Below, piece after piece: positions 43,415 through 52,266 of a stretch of 64,000 nt of DNA (positions are counted from its first letter, which is position 1; the number at the start of each line of letters is the position of its first letter). The stretch spans positions 310,001 to 374,000 of the forward strand of contig NZ_JAKEEB010000002.1 in NCBI RefSeq assembly GCF_021462825.1. The letters run 5' to 3'. The DNA comes from Streptomyces glomeratus (GTDB lineage Bacteria > Actinomycetota > Actinomycetes > Streptomycetales > Streptomycetaceae). Under the pieces are notes generated by a model that saw nothing but the letters and a program-made list of their open reading frames with translations, ran no database searches and had not been told where the DNA came from. A program made the position numbers and the translations under genes.

Positions 43415-44713
43415 ATGAGCACAAGCCCTCGCTTCGACCGCGGCCACACCGACGACCTCATGTCCTTCCTGGCCGCCAGTCCGTCGCCGTACCACGCCGT
43501 GGCACAGGCCGCCGAGCGGCTGGAGAAGGCCGGCTTCCGGCAGGTCGCGGAGACGGACGCGTGGGATGGGACCAGCGGCGGCAAGTACGTGCTCCGCGGC
43601 GGCGCGATCGTCGCCTGGTACGTCCCGGAGGGCGCCGATCCGCACACTCCGTTCCGGATCGTGGGCGCGCACACCGACTCCCCGAACCTGCGGGTGAAGC
43701 CGCGGCCGGACAGCGGCGCCCACGGCTGGCGGCAGATCGCGGTCGAGATCTACGGCGGCCCGTTGCTCAACTCCTGGCTGGACCGCGACCTGGGCCTGTC
43801 GGGCCGGCTGTCCCTGCGCGACGGCTCCACGCGCCTCGTGAACGTCGACAGGCCGCTGCTGCGCGTGCCCCAGCTGGCCGTGCACCTGGACCGCTCGGTC
43901 TCCACCGAGGGGCTGAAGCTGGACAAGCAGCGTCATCTTCAGCCCGTCTGGGGCCTGGGCGAGGACGTCCGTGACGGCGATCTCATCGCGTTCCTGGAGC
44001 AGGAGCTGGGCGTGGCCCCGGGCGAGGTGACGGGCTGGGACCTGATGACCCACTCGGTGGAGCCACCCGCCTATCTCGGCCGGGACAAGGAGCTGGTGGC
44101 GGGCCCGCGGATGGACAACCTGCTCTCCGTGCACGCGGCCACCGCGGCGCTCGCGGCCGTCGCCGGCTCCGGCACCGCGCTGTCCGTCGTCCCGGTGCTC
44201 GCGGCCTTCGACCACGAGGAGAACGGCTCCCAGTCCGACACCGGCGCCGACGGCCCGCTGCTCGGGTCCGTGCTGGAGCGCTCGGTGTTCGCCCGGGGCG
44301 GTGCCTACGAGGACCGGGCGCGGGCCTTCGCCGGCTCGGTCTGTCTGTCCTCCGACACCGGGCACGCCGTCCACCCCAACTACCCGGAGCGCCACGACCC
44401 GACCCACCACCCGCGGGCGGGAGGCGGCCCGCTCCTCAAGGTGAACGTCAACAACCGCTATGCCACGGACGGTTCGGGCCGCGCGATCTTCGCTGCCGCC
44501 TGCGAGAAGGCGAACGTTCCCTTCCAGTCCTTCGTCTCGAACAACGCGATGCCCTGCGGCACGACCATCGGCCCCATCACGGCGGCCCGCCACGGCATCA
44601 AGACGGTCGACATCGGCACGGCGATCCTCTCGATGCACAGCGCCCGCGAACTGTGCGCCGCGGACGACCCGTACCTGCTGGCGAACGCGCTGGTGGCGTT
44701 CCTGGAGGGCTGA
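43415..44713 (+). CDS. apeB: M18 family aspartyl aminopeptidase
   Basis: 432 residues. Zinc-dependent aminopeptidase removing N-terminal acidic residues; forms dodecamers in relatives. Metal-binding motifs: GAHTDSPNLRVKP (about 89-101), AGPRMDNLLSVHAA (about 229), FDHEENGS (about 267), SSDTGHAVHPNYPERHDPTHHP (about 312) and the C-terminal SMHSARELC (His). No signal peptide, so cytosolic peptide turnover. Probably leaderless mRNA with the -10 at 43403. Confidence 0.95.
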   Translation: MSTSPRFDRGHTDDLMSFLAASPSPYHAVAQAAERLEKAGFRQVAETDAWDGTSGGKYVLRGGAIVAWYVPEGADPHTPFRIVGAHTDSPNLRVKPRPDSGAHGWRQIAVEIYGGPLLNSWLDRDLGLSGRLSLRDGSTRLVNVDRPLLRVPQLAVHLDRSVSTEGLKLDKQRHLQPVWGLGEDVRDGDLIAFLEQELGVAPGEVTGWDLMTHSVEPPAYLGRDKELVAGPRMDNLLSVHAATAALAAVAGSGTALSVVPVLAAFDHEENGSQSDTGADGPLLGSVLERSVFARGGAYEDRARAFAGSVCLSSDTGHAVHPNYPERHDPTHHPRAGGGPLLKVNVNNRYATDGSGRAIFAAACEKANVPFQSFVSNNAMPCGTTIGPITAARHGIKTVDIGTAILSMHSARELCAADDPYLLANALVAFLEG

Positions 44714-44850
44714 CGCGCGCCGCCGCCCCGGCGGTCCGCTCCTGCAGGCGCGTCACTCGTGCGCCCGTGCGATCACGCGGCATGCCCACCGCACTCCCGG
44801 GTACCCGGGTTCCGGGCCGGAAGGACCGGCCCCAAGGGAGGGCAGGACTC

Positions 44851-45093
44851 ATGGGCCTGGGTGGATGCATCATCCTGATCGCCGTGGGGGCCATCCTCGC
44901 GTTCGCGACCGACTGGCACATGCAGGGCGTCAACCTTCATCTGGTCGGCGTCATATTCATGGTCGTCGGACTGATCGGGGTCGCCACGTTCAGCAGCATT
45001 TACCGCCGGAGGCGGGTCGTGGTGCCGCCCACCCCCGTCGTCGAGGAGGAACGGCACCGTCCCGGCGACGGTTACGGCGGGTACGGGGTCTGA
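44851..45093 (+). CDS. DUF6458 family small membrane protein
   Basis: 80 residues: two helices (GCIILIAVGAILAFATDW and LVGVIFMVVGLIGVATFSSIY) and a basic, then Gly/Tyr-rich tail (RRRRVVVPPTPVVEEERHRPGDGYGGYGV). The sequence MGLGGCIILIAVGAILAFA-.-W-MQGVNLHLVG is characteristic of this actinobacterial family. AGGGAGG upstream. Ends 24 bp from a convergent gene. Function unknown. Confidence 0.85.
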   Translation: MGLGGCIILIAVGAILAFATDWHMQGVNLHLVGVIFMVVGLIGVATFSSIYRRRRVVVPPTPVVEEERHRPGDGYGGYGV

Positions 45094-45117
45094 CCCTGCG
45101 CCCGGCCGCCCCGCCGC

Positions 45118-46944
45118 CTACTCGGCGTCCATGCCCGCCAGCACCAGCGGAAGCCGGTTCGCACCGCCCTCCGTGACACGGACCGGGACTCCCCAGTCCT
45201 GCTGGTGGACGTGGCACGCCGGATACTCGTTCGCCGGGTCGTCGTCGCAGGACGCGGCCATCGCCGAGACGTGCAGCACCCCCTCGGATATGGACGGGTT
45301 CAGCTCCAGCTCGCGCGCCAGATCCGTGTCGGCTCCCTCGCCCTTGAGCAGCAGCTCGGGCGGGGTCGAGGAGACCAGCAGACGCGTCGAGGGGCCGTAG
45401 CGCGTGTCCAGCTTCTGCCCGGCCGGGGCCTGGAAGACGACCTCCAACCGGAGCCTGCCGGGCGCCACTTCGGTCGCCGCGCGCTGGGTGCGGTGGGCGA
45501 CCGACGCGACCTGCACCGCCTCCTCCGGCAGCCGCAGCCGGGTCAGCCGGTGACGGGCGGACTCCACCACCACGATGTCCTCGCCGGCGAGCACCGCGTC
45601 CGACGGCTCCCGCAGGTCCGTCGCGAGCGTCGTCACCTCGCCCGTCGCCGGGTCGTAGCGCCGCAGCGCGTGGTTGTAGGTGTCGCTGACCGCCACCGAG
45701 CCGTCCGGCAGCGCGGTCACACCCAACGGGTGCTGCAACAGCGCCTGTTCGGCAGCGCCGTCCCGGTGGCCGAAGTCGAAGAGCCCCGTGCCCACCGCCG
45801 TGTGGACCGCGCCGTCCCGGTCCACCCAGCGCAGGGCGCTCGTCTCGGAGTCCGCGAGCCACAGGCGCTCCCCGTCGGCGGACACCGCGAGACCCGACGG
45901 CTGCGCGAACCATGCCTGGTCTCCCGGCCCGTCCACCAGACCCTCGTTGGTGGTGCCCGCCTCCACCGCGACCGTGGCCGCCTCGGGGTCGTAGGCCCAC
46001 AGCTGGTGCACGCCCGCCATGGCGATCCACACCCGGCCGCCGAAGACCGCGACATCCCACGGCGAGGACAGGTCCACCTCCCGGGCCGGACCGGACGTGG
46101 GCGAGCCCTGCCACCACTGGTTGCCGGTGCCCGCGAGCGTGGTGACCGACCCGGTCGCCAGGTCCAGGCGGCGCAGCGCGTGGTTCACGGTGTCGGCGAC
46201 GACCACCGCGCCGTCGTCCAGCAACGCCAGGCCCTGAGGCTCGCTGAAGGTCGCCGCCCCGGCCGGACCGTCCGAGAAGCCCCGCAGACCCGAACCGATG
46301 CGCCGTACCACCGTCTCGCCGTCCGCCGCCAGCTCCACCAGCTGGTGCCGGGTGGTGTCGCTGACCAGGAAGGTGCCGGACGGCAGCAGAAGCGCCTTGC
46401 CCGGGAAGCGGAGGGTGGTGGGCTCCGGCTCCGGCGGCACATAGGGGCCGTCGCCGCGGCGCAGGGTGCCCTTCGTCTCGTGCTCCTGTTCCAGCTCCTC
46501 GACGAGGCGCGCTATCGCATGGGCGTGGCCCTCGCCCGCGTGCTGGGCGACCACGTACCCCTCGGGGTCGATGACGACGAGCGTCGGCCAGGCGCGGACG
46601 GCGTACTGCTTCCAGGTGGCGAGCTCCGGGTCGTCGAGGACGGGGTGCTCCACCCCGTACCGCTCGACGGCGTCCACCACCGCCCGGTGTTCCGCCTCAT
46701 GGACGAACTTCGGAGAGTGCACGCCGATGATCACCACGGTGTCGCGGTGCTTCTCCTCCAGCTCCCGCAGCTCGTCCAGGACGTGCAGACAGTTGATGCA
46801 GCAAAACGTCCAGAAATCGAGGATGACGATACGTCCTCGCAGGTCGGCGAGGGTGTATTGCTCTCCGCCGGTGTTCAGCCAGCCGCCCTTGCCGATCAGC
46901 TCGGGGGCGCGGACACGGACGCGGCGCGGTGTGGAGTCGTTCAT
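45118..46944 (-). CDS. Thioredoxin-like NHL repeat protein
   Basis: 608 residues, like eukaryotic NHLRC2. N-terminal thioredoxin/TlpA-like domain (about 10-165) with FWTFCCINCLHVLDEL, where CCINC replaces the usual WCxxC. Residues about 190-480 form six NHL beta-propeller blades (GTFLVSDTTRHQLVEL; GAVVVADTVNHALRRLDLATGSVTTLAG; GSVAVSDTYNHALRRYDPATGEVTTL). A C-terminal domain follows (EVVFQAPAGQKLD). No signal peptide. Possibly a thiol redox or scaffold protein; function is not settled for the family. Its start lacks a strong ribosome site. Confidence 0.93.
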   Translation of the reverse strand: MNDSTPRRVRVRAPELIGKGGWLNTGGEQYTLADLRGRIVILDFWTFCCINCLHVLDELRELEEKHRDTVVIIGVHSPKFVHEAEHRAVVDAVERYGVEHPVLDDPELATWKQYAVRAWPTLVVIDPEGYVVAQHAGEGHAHAIARLVEELEQEHETKGTLRRGDGPYVPPEPEPTTLRFPGKALLLPSGTFLVSDTTRHQLVELAADGETVVRRIGSGLRGFSDGPAGAATFSEPQGLALLDDGAVVVADTVNHALRRLDLATGSVTTLAGTGNQWWQGSPTSGPAREVDLSSPWDVAVFGGRVWIAMAGVHQLWAYDPEAATVAVEAGTTNEGLVDGPGDQAWFAQPSGLAVSADGERLWLADSETSALRWVDRDGAVHTAVGTGLFDFGHRDGAAEQALLQHPLGVTALPDGSVAVSDTYNHALRRYDPATGEVTTLATDLREPSDAVLAGEDIVVVESARHRLTRLRLPEEAVQVASVAHRTQRAATEVAPGRLRLEVVFQAPAGQKLDTRYGPSTRLLVSSTPPELLLKGEGADTDLARELELNPSISEGVLHVSAMAASCDDDPANEYPACHVHQQDWGVPVRVTEGGANRLPLVLAGMDAE

Positions 46945-47088
46945 GGCTCAAGGGTGCCACCTGATTTCGGTGGCCCGGGAAGCCTGTGGACAACCCGGTG
47001 ACGGTGCGTACGCGTACGAAATGCGCACCCGCCGTCACGGAGGGATGCTCGACCCAGACAGGGGGGCCAGTTACAAGGGAGCAGTTGC

Positions 47089-47325
47089 ATGCCGCGAGAC
47101 ATCGACGACCAGATACGCCGCCGGGACCGTGAGCGGGAGCACGGGGAGATCATCGGCGAGGACAGGCGCGACCGGGACCGACACGACCCCGACATGAGCG
47201 GGCAGGGCACGGCGGACGATGTGGAGGGCTCCGGCCTGCGCCGGAAGCGCGACGAGCGCCGTTCGTCGCGGGACGAGGACGACGAGGACCTGCGCGACAG
47301 ACGGGAACGGGACGGCTACCGGTAG
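47089..47325 (+). CDS. Highly charged small hypothetical protein
   Basis: 78 residues, mostly Arg, Asp and Glu: MPRDIDDQIRRRDREREHGE, then DRRDRDRHDPDMSGQGTADD, ending RDRRERDGYR. Likely disordered, with alternate charges suggesting a single alpha helix or nucleic-acid or protein binding. GGAG sits 7 nt before the ATG. Followed by a strong hairpin. Not recognised. Confidence 0.7.
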   Translation: MPRDIDDQIRRRDREREHGEIIGEDRRDRDRHDPDMSGQGTADDVEGSGLRRKRDERRSSRDEDDEDLRDRRERDGYR

Positions 47326-47357
47326 CCCGGTCGCCCGCGTCCCCACGCGGTCCTGAT

Positions 47358-47388
47358 ACGAGTCCCCCGCCGGCGGCGGGGGACTCGT
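47358..47388 (+). terminator. Terminator after the charged small protein
   Basis: Perfect 14-bp stem ACGAGTCCCCCGCC / GGCGGGGGACTCGT with a GGC loop, 32 nt after the stop. Confidence 0.85.
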
Positions 47389-47596
47389 CCGCGTCCGGCC
47401 CATCGACGCTCCGGCCGGAGCGGAGGGCTTGTGCTCGGTGCCGAGGAGGCACGGTCGGGGCCGAGCCCGTGGAGGGCGTGACCGTGCGCTCGCCGGCCGG
47501 TCCCCGCAGCGCGGCCCGGCTGCGGCGCGAGGCCGGGCTCAGCCCGTCGGCCTACCGGCGGCGTTTCGGAACGGCCGCGGGGGAAGCCCTGACGGT

Positions 47597-48091
47597 ATGA
47601 GATTCCTCGTACGCGACCGGCTCCTCGGCATCGGTGACGACTACTGGATCGAGGACCAGCACGGAAACAAGGTGTTCCTGGTCGACGGCAAGGCGTTGCG
47701 GCTGCGGGACACGTTCGAGCTGAAGGACGCGCAGGGGCGCGTCCTGATCGACATCCACCGGAAGATGTTCGCCCTGCGCGACACCATGGTCATCGAGCGC
47801 GACGGCGAACCGCTGGCCAGAATCCGGCGCAAGCGCCTGTCCCTGCTGCGCAACCACTACCGCGTCTCGCTGGTGGACGGCACGGAGCTCGATGTCAGCG
47901 GCAAGATCCTCGACCGCGAGTTCGCCATCGAGTACGAGGAGGAGCTGCTGGCGCAGATCTCCCGCCGCTGGCTGACCCTCCGCGAGACATACGGCGTCGA
48001 CATCGTGCGCGAGGACGCGGACCCGGCGCTGCTGATCGCGGTGGCCGTGTGCGTGATCCACCTGGCGGACAAGGAGCGGGAGGAGGACTGA
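47597..48091 (+). CDS. LURP-one-related (tubby C-terminal-like) family protein
   Basis: 164 residues, single LOR domain: MRFLVRDRLLGIGDDYWIEDQHGNKVFLVDGKALRLRDTFELKD, then LIDIHRKMFALRDTMVIERDGEPLARIRRK and a C-terminal hydrophobic helix (PALLIAVAVCVIHLAD) that resembles the helix filling the tubby barrel. These proteins may bind phospholipids or scramble membranes. I take the ATG at 47597; the frame is open 56 more codons upstream without similarity. Convergent with the mycothiol-dependent enzyme gene. Confidence 0.92.
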   Translation: MRFLVRDRLLGIGDDYWIEDQHGNKVFLVDGKALRLRDTFELKDAQGRVLIDIHRKMFALRDTMVIERDGEPLARIRRKRLSLLRNHYRVSLVDGTELDVSGKILDREFAIEYEEELLAQISRRWLTLRETYGVDIVREDADPALLIAVAVCVIHLADKEREED

Positions 48092-48132
48092 GCAGCCCAG
48101 CCGCCCACCCCGTGCCGCCCGGACCCGCTGCG

Positions 48133-48957
48133 CTACTTGGTCACCGCGAACGCCAGCAGGATCGCCGCCGTCAGCTCCGGGTCGCCCTCCGCCTTGATGC
48201 GGTCCGCCACGACGTCCGCGGTGACGCGGCCGCAGGCGAGGCGGACGTACGTCTCCCAGTCCAGCGTGAGCGACACGGCCGGGCCCAGCGACGGCGTGCC
48301 GTCGATCGAGCCGCGCCCCTCCGCGTCCACCCGGACCGTGCGCAGGAACTCGACGGGGCCGTGGACGTCGAAGACGACCGCGGCACCGGGCGGCGCCCCC
48401 GCGCCCTCGGCCACCACCTTCGGCAGCGCGGCCAGCAGCTCGTCCCGGGTGATGTGGGCACCCGGCGAGTCCAGGTTCCCCGGACGGCCCAGCGTCGCCC
48501 GCAGGTCCTGCTCGTGCACCCACACGTCGAACGCGCGGTACCGCATGGCCTCCTCGAGGGTCTGCTCGCTCCCGAGCGGACCCCGCACCTTGGTGCCCGG
48601 ATCCCGCGACTCGTTCCGCAGCTGGCGGTTGCGGCGGATGATCGTGTACTCCAGCTCGGAGGTCATCTCCGGCGCCGTGTGATGACGGCGGACGTCGACC
48701 TGCATCTCCATGTAGCGCTGGTGTTCGTTGGTGACGTGGAAGAGGTCGCGTGGGAGCGTGTGGATGGGGCGGGGGTCGCCGAGCATCTCGCAGTCCATGC
48801 CGATGACGTGGGAGACCACATCACGCACCGACCAGCCGGGGCAGGGCGTGCGCCGGTTCCACTCCCCTTCCACGAGCGGCAGTACCAGCTCGGATATCGC
48901 TTCGATGGAGTGGGTCCAGGCGTCGGCGTAGGGCTGGAGGGTGGGATGCAGACTCAC
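48133..48957 (-). CDS. Maleylpyruvate isomerase family mycothiol-dependent enzyme
   Basis: 274 residues. DinB-like four-helix N-terminal domain (VSLHPTLQPYADAWTHSIEAISELV; TPCPGWSVRDVVSHVIGMDCEMLGDP) with the metal-binding His in VSHVIG and later His in FDVWVHEQDLR; the C-terminal half has an SCP2-like fold (VFDVHGPVEFLRTV; LTLDWETYVRLACGR). Members use mycothiol as cofactor or are DinB-related. GTG start with GAGGGG about 9 nt upstream; a start at 48987 is less likely. Substrate unknown. Confidence 0.93.
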   Translation of the reverse strand: MSLHPTLQPYADAWTHSIEAISELVLPLVEGEWNRRTPCPGWSVRDVVSHVIGMDCEMLGDPRPIHTLPRDLFHVTNEHQRYMEMQVDVRRHHTAPEMTSELEYTIIRRNRQLRNESRDPGTKVRGPLGSEQTLEEAMRYRAFDVWVHEQDLRATLGRPGNLDSPGAHITRDELLAALPKVVAEGAGAPPGAAVVFDVHGPVEFLRTVRVDAEGRGSIDGTPSLGPAVSLTLDWETYVRLACGRVTADVVADRIKAEGDPELTAAILLAFAVTK

Positions 48958-49134
48958 GGAACGGGACCCCTCGGGCGGTCGGTGCACGGGCGGTTGACAG
49001 CGGTGTCGACGGGAGGCGACTGTCGGCGGGTGTCTCGGAACGTTAAGTTACGCTGCTGTGAGGCACCCCGGCAGTGCTTTCGTGTGACGATCGTAGGCCG
49101 GAAGACAAGGCTCGAATGCCAGGACGGTGGTAGT

Positions 49135-49953
49135 GTGCGCGCCTCCCTGATCCAGATCCGGGTAGATGAGGACGAATCGATCGAGGCACGCCGCCGACGA
49201 GCCGCCTCCCTGGTACGAGATCAAGCCGGAGTCGATCTCGTGGTGCTGCCCGAGCTGTGGACCACCGGCGCGTTCGCCTACGACAAGTTCGCAACCGAGG
49301 CCGAACCGCTCGACGGGCCCACGTACGAGGCGATGGCGAAGGCGGCGAGCGACGCGGGCGTGTGGCTGCACGCCGGATCGATCCCCGAACGCGCCGCATC
49401 CGACAGCGGCTCCGCCGCGGGTGAGGGCCCTCTCTACAACACGTCTCTCGTCTTCTCCCCCTCCGGTGAACTGGCCGCCTCCTACCGTAAGATCCACCGC
49501 TTCGGCTTCGACAAGGGCGAGGCCGTGCTGATGGGCGCGGGCTCGGAGCTGGTGACGGTGCGTCTGCCGGAGACGACCGTCGGCGTGGCCACCTGCTACG
49601 ACCTTCGCTTCCCCGAGCTGTTCCGCTCGCTCGTGACCGCGGGGGCCGAGACGCTCGTGATCCCGGCGGGCTGGCCGGAGCGCCGCCGGCCTCACTGGAC
49701 GCTGCTGGCCCAGGCCCGGGCGGTCGAGAACCAGGCGTACGTCCTCGCCTGCGGAACGGCCGGGACGCATGCGGGAGTTCCGCAGGCGGGTCACTCGATC
49801 GTGGTGGATCCCTGGGGCGAGGTCCTCGCGGAGGCCGGCACCGGCGAGGAGATCCTCACGGTGGAGTTCGACCCGGGGAAGGTCGCGGCCACACGGGAGC
49901 AGTTCCCGGCGCTGAAGGACCGGGTGCTGGGCCTGGAGCCCCCGCGCCACTGA
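49135..49953 (+). CDS. Nitrilase-superfamily carbon-nitrogen hydrolase
   Basis: 272 residues. Glu-Lys-Cys catalytic triad: Glu40 in VLPELW, Lys119 in SYRKIHRF, Cys154 in ATCYDLRFPELF. The structure-supporting WPERRRPHW follows. It is closest to Nit2/omega-amidase-like or Nit1-type enzymes; Streptomyces relatives act on alpha-ketoacid amides or deaminated glutathione/mycothiol analogues (inference from family). GTG start at 49135 (VRASLIQIRV). Divergent from the mycothiol-dependent-type enzyme, suggesting both may belong to low-molecular-weight thiol chemistry. Confidence 0.93.
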   Translation: MRASLIQIRVDEDESIEARRRRAASLVRDQAGVDLVVLPELWTTGAFAYDKFATEAEPLDGPTYEAMAKAASDAGVWLHAGSIPERAASDSGSAAGEGPLYNTSLVFSPSGELAASYRKIHRFGFDKGEAVLMGAGSELVTVRLPETTVGVATCYDLRFPELFRSLVTAGAETLVIPAGWPERRRPHWTLLAQARAVENQAYVLACGTAGTHAGVPQAGHSIVVDPWGEVLAEAGTGEEILTVEFDPGKVAATREQFPALKDRVLGLEPPRH

Positions 49954-49984
49954 CGGCTCGCCGCACCTTCACGGCGCCGGTCCT

Positions 49985-50029
49985 GCACAGTCCAGCGCTG
50001 CACCGTCCAGCCCTGCGCAGTCCAGCCCC
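49985..50029. repeat. Three 15-bp tandem repeats
   Basis: Units at 49985, 50000 and 50015 of the form GCRCNGTCCAGCNCY. Lies between the convergent nitrilase and MFS genes. Confidence 0.8.
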
Positions 50030-50064
50030 GAGCCCCGGTACTGCGTACTCCGGCCGTACCGGCC

Positions 50065-51381
50065 CTATGCCGGCACGTGCACCGTCTCCACGCGGCTGGC
50101 CACCAGCCGCTCCCGTTCCCTGCGCGCCGCCTGCTTGCGCAGCCGCAGAATCTGGCTCAGCCCCAGCGCCTGAAGGACGAACACGGCGGAGAACGCCAGC
50201 GTGTAGTCGTCGCCGGTCGCGTCCAGCAGCACGCCGATCGCTAGCAGCGTCGTCATGGAGGCGATGAAACCGCCCATGTTGGTGATACCGGAGGCGGTTC
50301 CCTGACGCTCCGGCGGGTTCGCCGGTCGCGCGAAGTCGAAGCCGATCATCGAGGCAGGGCCGCAGGCCCCGAGCACCGTGCACAGCACGACCAGCAGCCA
50401 CATCGGCGCGTGCGTGCCCGGGTAGAGGAGCGTGGCCGCCCACACCACCGCCGTCGCCCCGACCGTCCCGAGCGCCAGGGGAAGCCGTGCCGCGTGGTGC
50501 CGGGCCACGATCTGCCCGTACACCAGGCCGACGACCATGTTCGACAGCACCACGAGCGTGAGCAGCTCCCCGGCCGTCGCCCGGGACAGCCCCTGCGCCT
50601 GCACCAGGAACGGCAGGCCCCACAACAGCAGGAACACCATCGCCGGGAACTGGGTCGTGAAGTGCACCCACAGGCCGAGGCGGGTGCCGGGCTCCCGCCA
50701 GGAGGCCGCGATCTGCCGGCGCACGTACGCGGACCCGTGGTGCGGGGACGGCTCCGGCTCGAATCCCTCGGGGTGGTCCTTCAGGAAGAGGAGGAGCAGT
50801 ACGAGGACGACGACCCCGGCGAACGCGCTGCCGCCGAACGCGGCCGTCCAGCCGACCCCGTGCAGCAGCCGGGCCAGCACCAGCGTCGAGACCAGGTTGC
50901 CCGCCATGCCCACCAGACCGGCGAGCTGTGCGACCAGCGGGCTGCGGCGGGCCGGGAACCAGCGGGTGCCGAGGCGCAGCACGCTGATGAACGTCATCGC
51001 GTCACCGCAGCCGAGCAGCGCACGCGAGGCGAGCGCCATGCCGTACGACGGGGAGAACGCGAAGCCCACCTGGCCGGCCGTGAAGAGTACGACGCCCATG
51101 GCCAGCACCTTCTTGGTGCCGAGCCGGTCCACCAGCAGGCCGACGGGTATCTGCATGCCCGCGTACGCAAGAAGCTGGAGGATCGAGAAGGTGGACAGGG
51201 CGGACGCGTTCACATGGAAGCGGTCCGCGGCGTCGAGCCCGGCCACGCCCAGGGACGTGCGGAAGATGACGGCGACGAAGTACACCGAGACGCCGATGGT
51301 CCACACCGCTATGGCGCGCCGGCCGCCCGGCGGGTCTCCGGGCAGGGAGACCGGGTGGAAGTTCGGGGAACGGGACCTCAT
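50065..51381 (-). CDS. MFS transporter
   Basis: 438 residues, twelve predicted helices. Major facilitator motif A-like segment LLVDRLGTKKVLAMGVVLFTAGQVGFA after helix 2, GDAMTFISVLRLGTRWFP after helix 4, and a central loop LKDHPEGFEPEPSPHH. Of the ACS/NNP-like type that imports organic anions. The ATG at 51381 overlaps the GntR regulator stop (ATGA), so the two are cotranscribed and the regulator likely controls the transporter. Substrate unknown. Confidence 0.93.
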   Translation of the reverse strand: MRSRSPNFHPVSLPGDPPGGRRAIAVWTIGVSVYFVAVIFRTSLGVAGLDAADRFHVNASALSTFSILQLLAYAGMQIPVGLLVDRLGTKKVLAMGVVLFTAGQVGFAFSPSYGMALASRALLGCGDAMTFISVLRLGTRWFPARRSPLVAQLAGLVGMAGNLVSTLVLARLLHGVGWTAAFGGSAFAGVVVLVLLLLFLKDHPEGFEPEPSPHHGSAYVRRQIAASWREPGTRLGLWVHFTTQFPAMVFLLLWGLPFLVQAQGLSRATAGELLTLVVLSNMVVGLVYGQIVARHHAARLPLALGTVGATAVVWAATLLYPGTHAPMWLLVVLCTVLGACGPASMIGFDFARPANPPERQGTASGITNMGGFIASMTTLLAIGVLLDATGDDYTLAFSAVFVLQALGLSQILRLRKQAARRERERLVASRVETVHVPA

Positions 51382-52061
51382 CGCACCTCACCCCGTGCCA
51401 GGTGGGAGAACCAGCTGACGTGCCGGTGGACGACGTCGACGGCCGCCTCGGCGTCGCCGGACCGCAGAGCCTCGAGGATCTCCTCGTGCTCGCTGAGGGT
51501 CTTGGCGATCCGGTCGGGGTGCGAGTGCATGACCGCGACCCCCATCCTCAGCTGGCGATCGCGGAGTTGGTCGTACAGGCGGGAGAGGATCTCGTTGCCG
51601 CCGCTGCGCACGATCTCGGCGTGGAAGGTGCGGTCGGTGAGCGCCGCCCCGGCCAGATCCCCGGCGGCGGCCTGTTCCTTCTGGCGTGCCAGCAGTTCCT
51701 CGAGGCGGCGGATCAGCCCGGGCGGGGCGGGCACGGCCTTGCGGGCCGCGTGCTCCTCGACGAGCTGACGCGTCTCCACCACGTCCGCGATCTCCTGCGC
51801 GGACACGGGCAGGACCAGCGCCCCCTTCTTCGGGTAGAGCCTGATGAGCCCCTCGACCTCCAGCCGGAGCAGCGCCTCGCGCACCGGTGTCCGCGAGACC
51901 CCCACCTCCTCGGCCAGCTCTCCCTCGGTGAGAAGGGTCCCGCCCTGGTAACGGCGCTCCAGAACGCCCCGTTTGACGTGCGTGTACACGCGGTCGGCGG
52001 CGGGTGGCTGCTTGGCGGCCGGATTCTCCTGGGCCGGGGCGGCGGACGGCGCTGAAGGCAT
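51378..52061 (-). CDS. GntR family regulator, FadR subfamily
   Basis: 227 residues. Winged helix at about 25-90 (VYTHVKRGVLERRYQGGTLLTEGELAEEVGVSRTPVREALLRLEVEGLIRLYPKKGALVLPVS), then the all-alpha FCD domain with metal-binding pattern (TRQLVEEHAARKAV; TDRTFHAEIV; SEHEEILEALRSGDAEAAVDVVHRHV). ATG at 52061 with TATGAT ending 6 nt before it, so probably leaderless. Coupled by ATGA to the MFS transporter; ligand is probably the transported organic acid. Confidence 0.94.
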   Translation of the reverse strand: MPSAPSAAPAQENPAAKQPPAADRVYTHVKRGVLERRYQGGTLLTEGELAEEVGVSRTPVREALLRLEVEGLIRLYPKKGALVLPVSAQEIADVVETRQLVEEHAARKAVPAPPGLIRRLEELLARQKEQAAAGDLAGAALTDRTFHAEIVRSGGNEILSRLYDQLRDRQLRMGVAVMHSHPDRIAKTLSEHEEILEALRSGDAEAAVDVVHRHVSWFSHLARGEVR

Positions 52062-52067
52062 GCGCAC

Positions 52068-52073
52068 ATCATA
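52068..52073 (-). promoter_or_regulatory. -10 element TATGAT of the GntR-MFS operon
   Basis: TATGAT on the minus strand ends 6 nt upstream of the GntR ATG. It lies in the short sequence GTATCTATGATGTG, which contains a small ATC/GAT palindrome that might be the operator. Confidence 0.4.
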
Positions 52074-52184
52074 GATACAACACGTACGCAAGCCGACGGG
52101 CGTCCATGATGTGGACCGGGAAATCTCCTTCCCCATCCGTCCCAGCAACCGCACATCCTTTTGTGCTAGTTACGTGTCTCACGA

Positions 52185-52213
52185 GAGGGCGGCCTTGCCA
52201 TCTGGCCGCCCTC
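52185..52213 (+). promoter_or_regulatory. 5' leader hairpin of the DD-peptidase gene
   Basis: Perfect 10-bp stem GAGGGCGGCC / GGCCGCCCTC with a 9-nt loop, 54 nt upstream of the TTG start. A second 6-bp hairpin, GATGCA-GAAAG-TGCATC, follows at 52226-52242. No T-run after the first stem and no plus-strand gene upstream that needs a terminator, so attenuation or mRNA stability is possible. Confidence 0.35.
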
Positions 52214-52266
52214 CAGGGGCATTTGGATGCAGAAAGTGCATCAGAGACGCAATCGGAGCGTTCAAC

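Noticed and set aside
52185..52242. DD-peptidase leader as a riboswitch (c-di-AMP or similar)
   Set aside because: Two simple hairpins without the conserved cores of known riboswitch classes.
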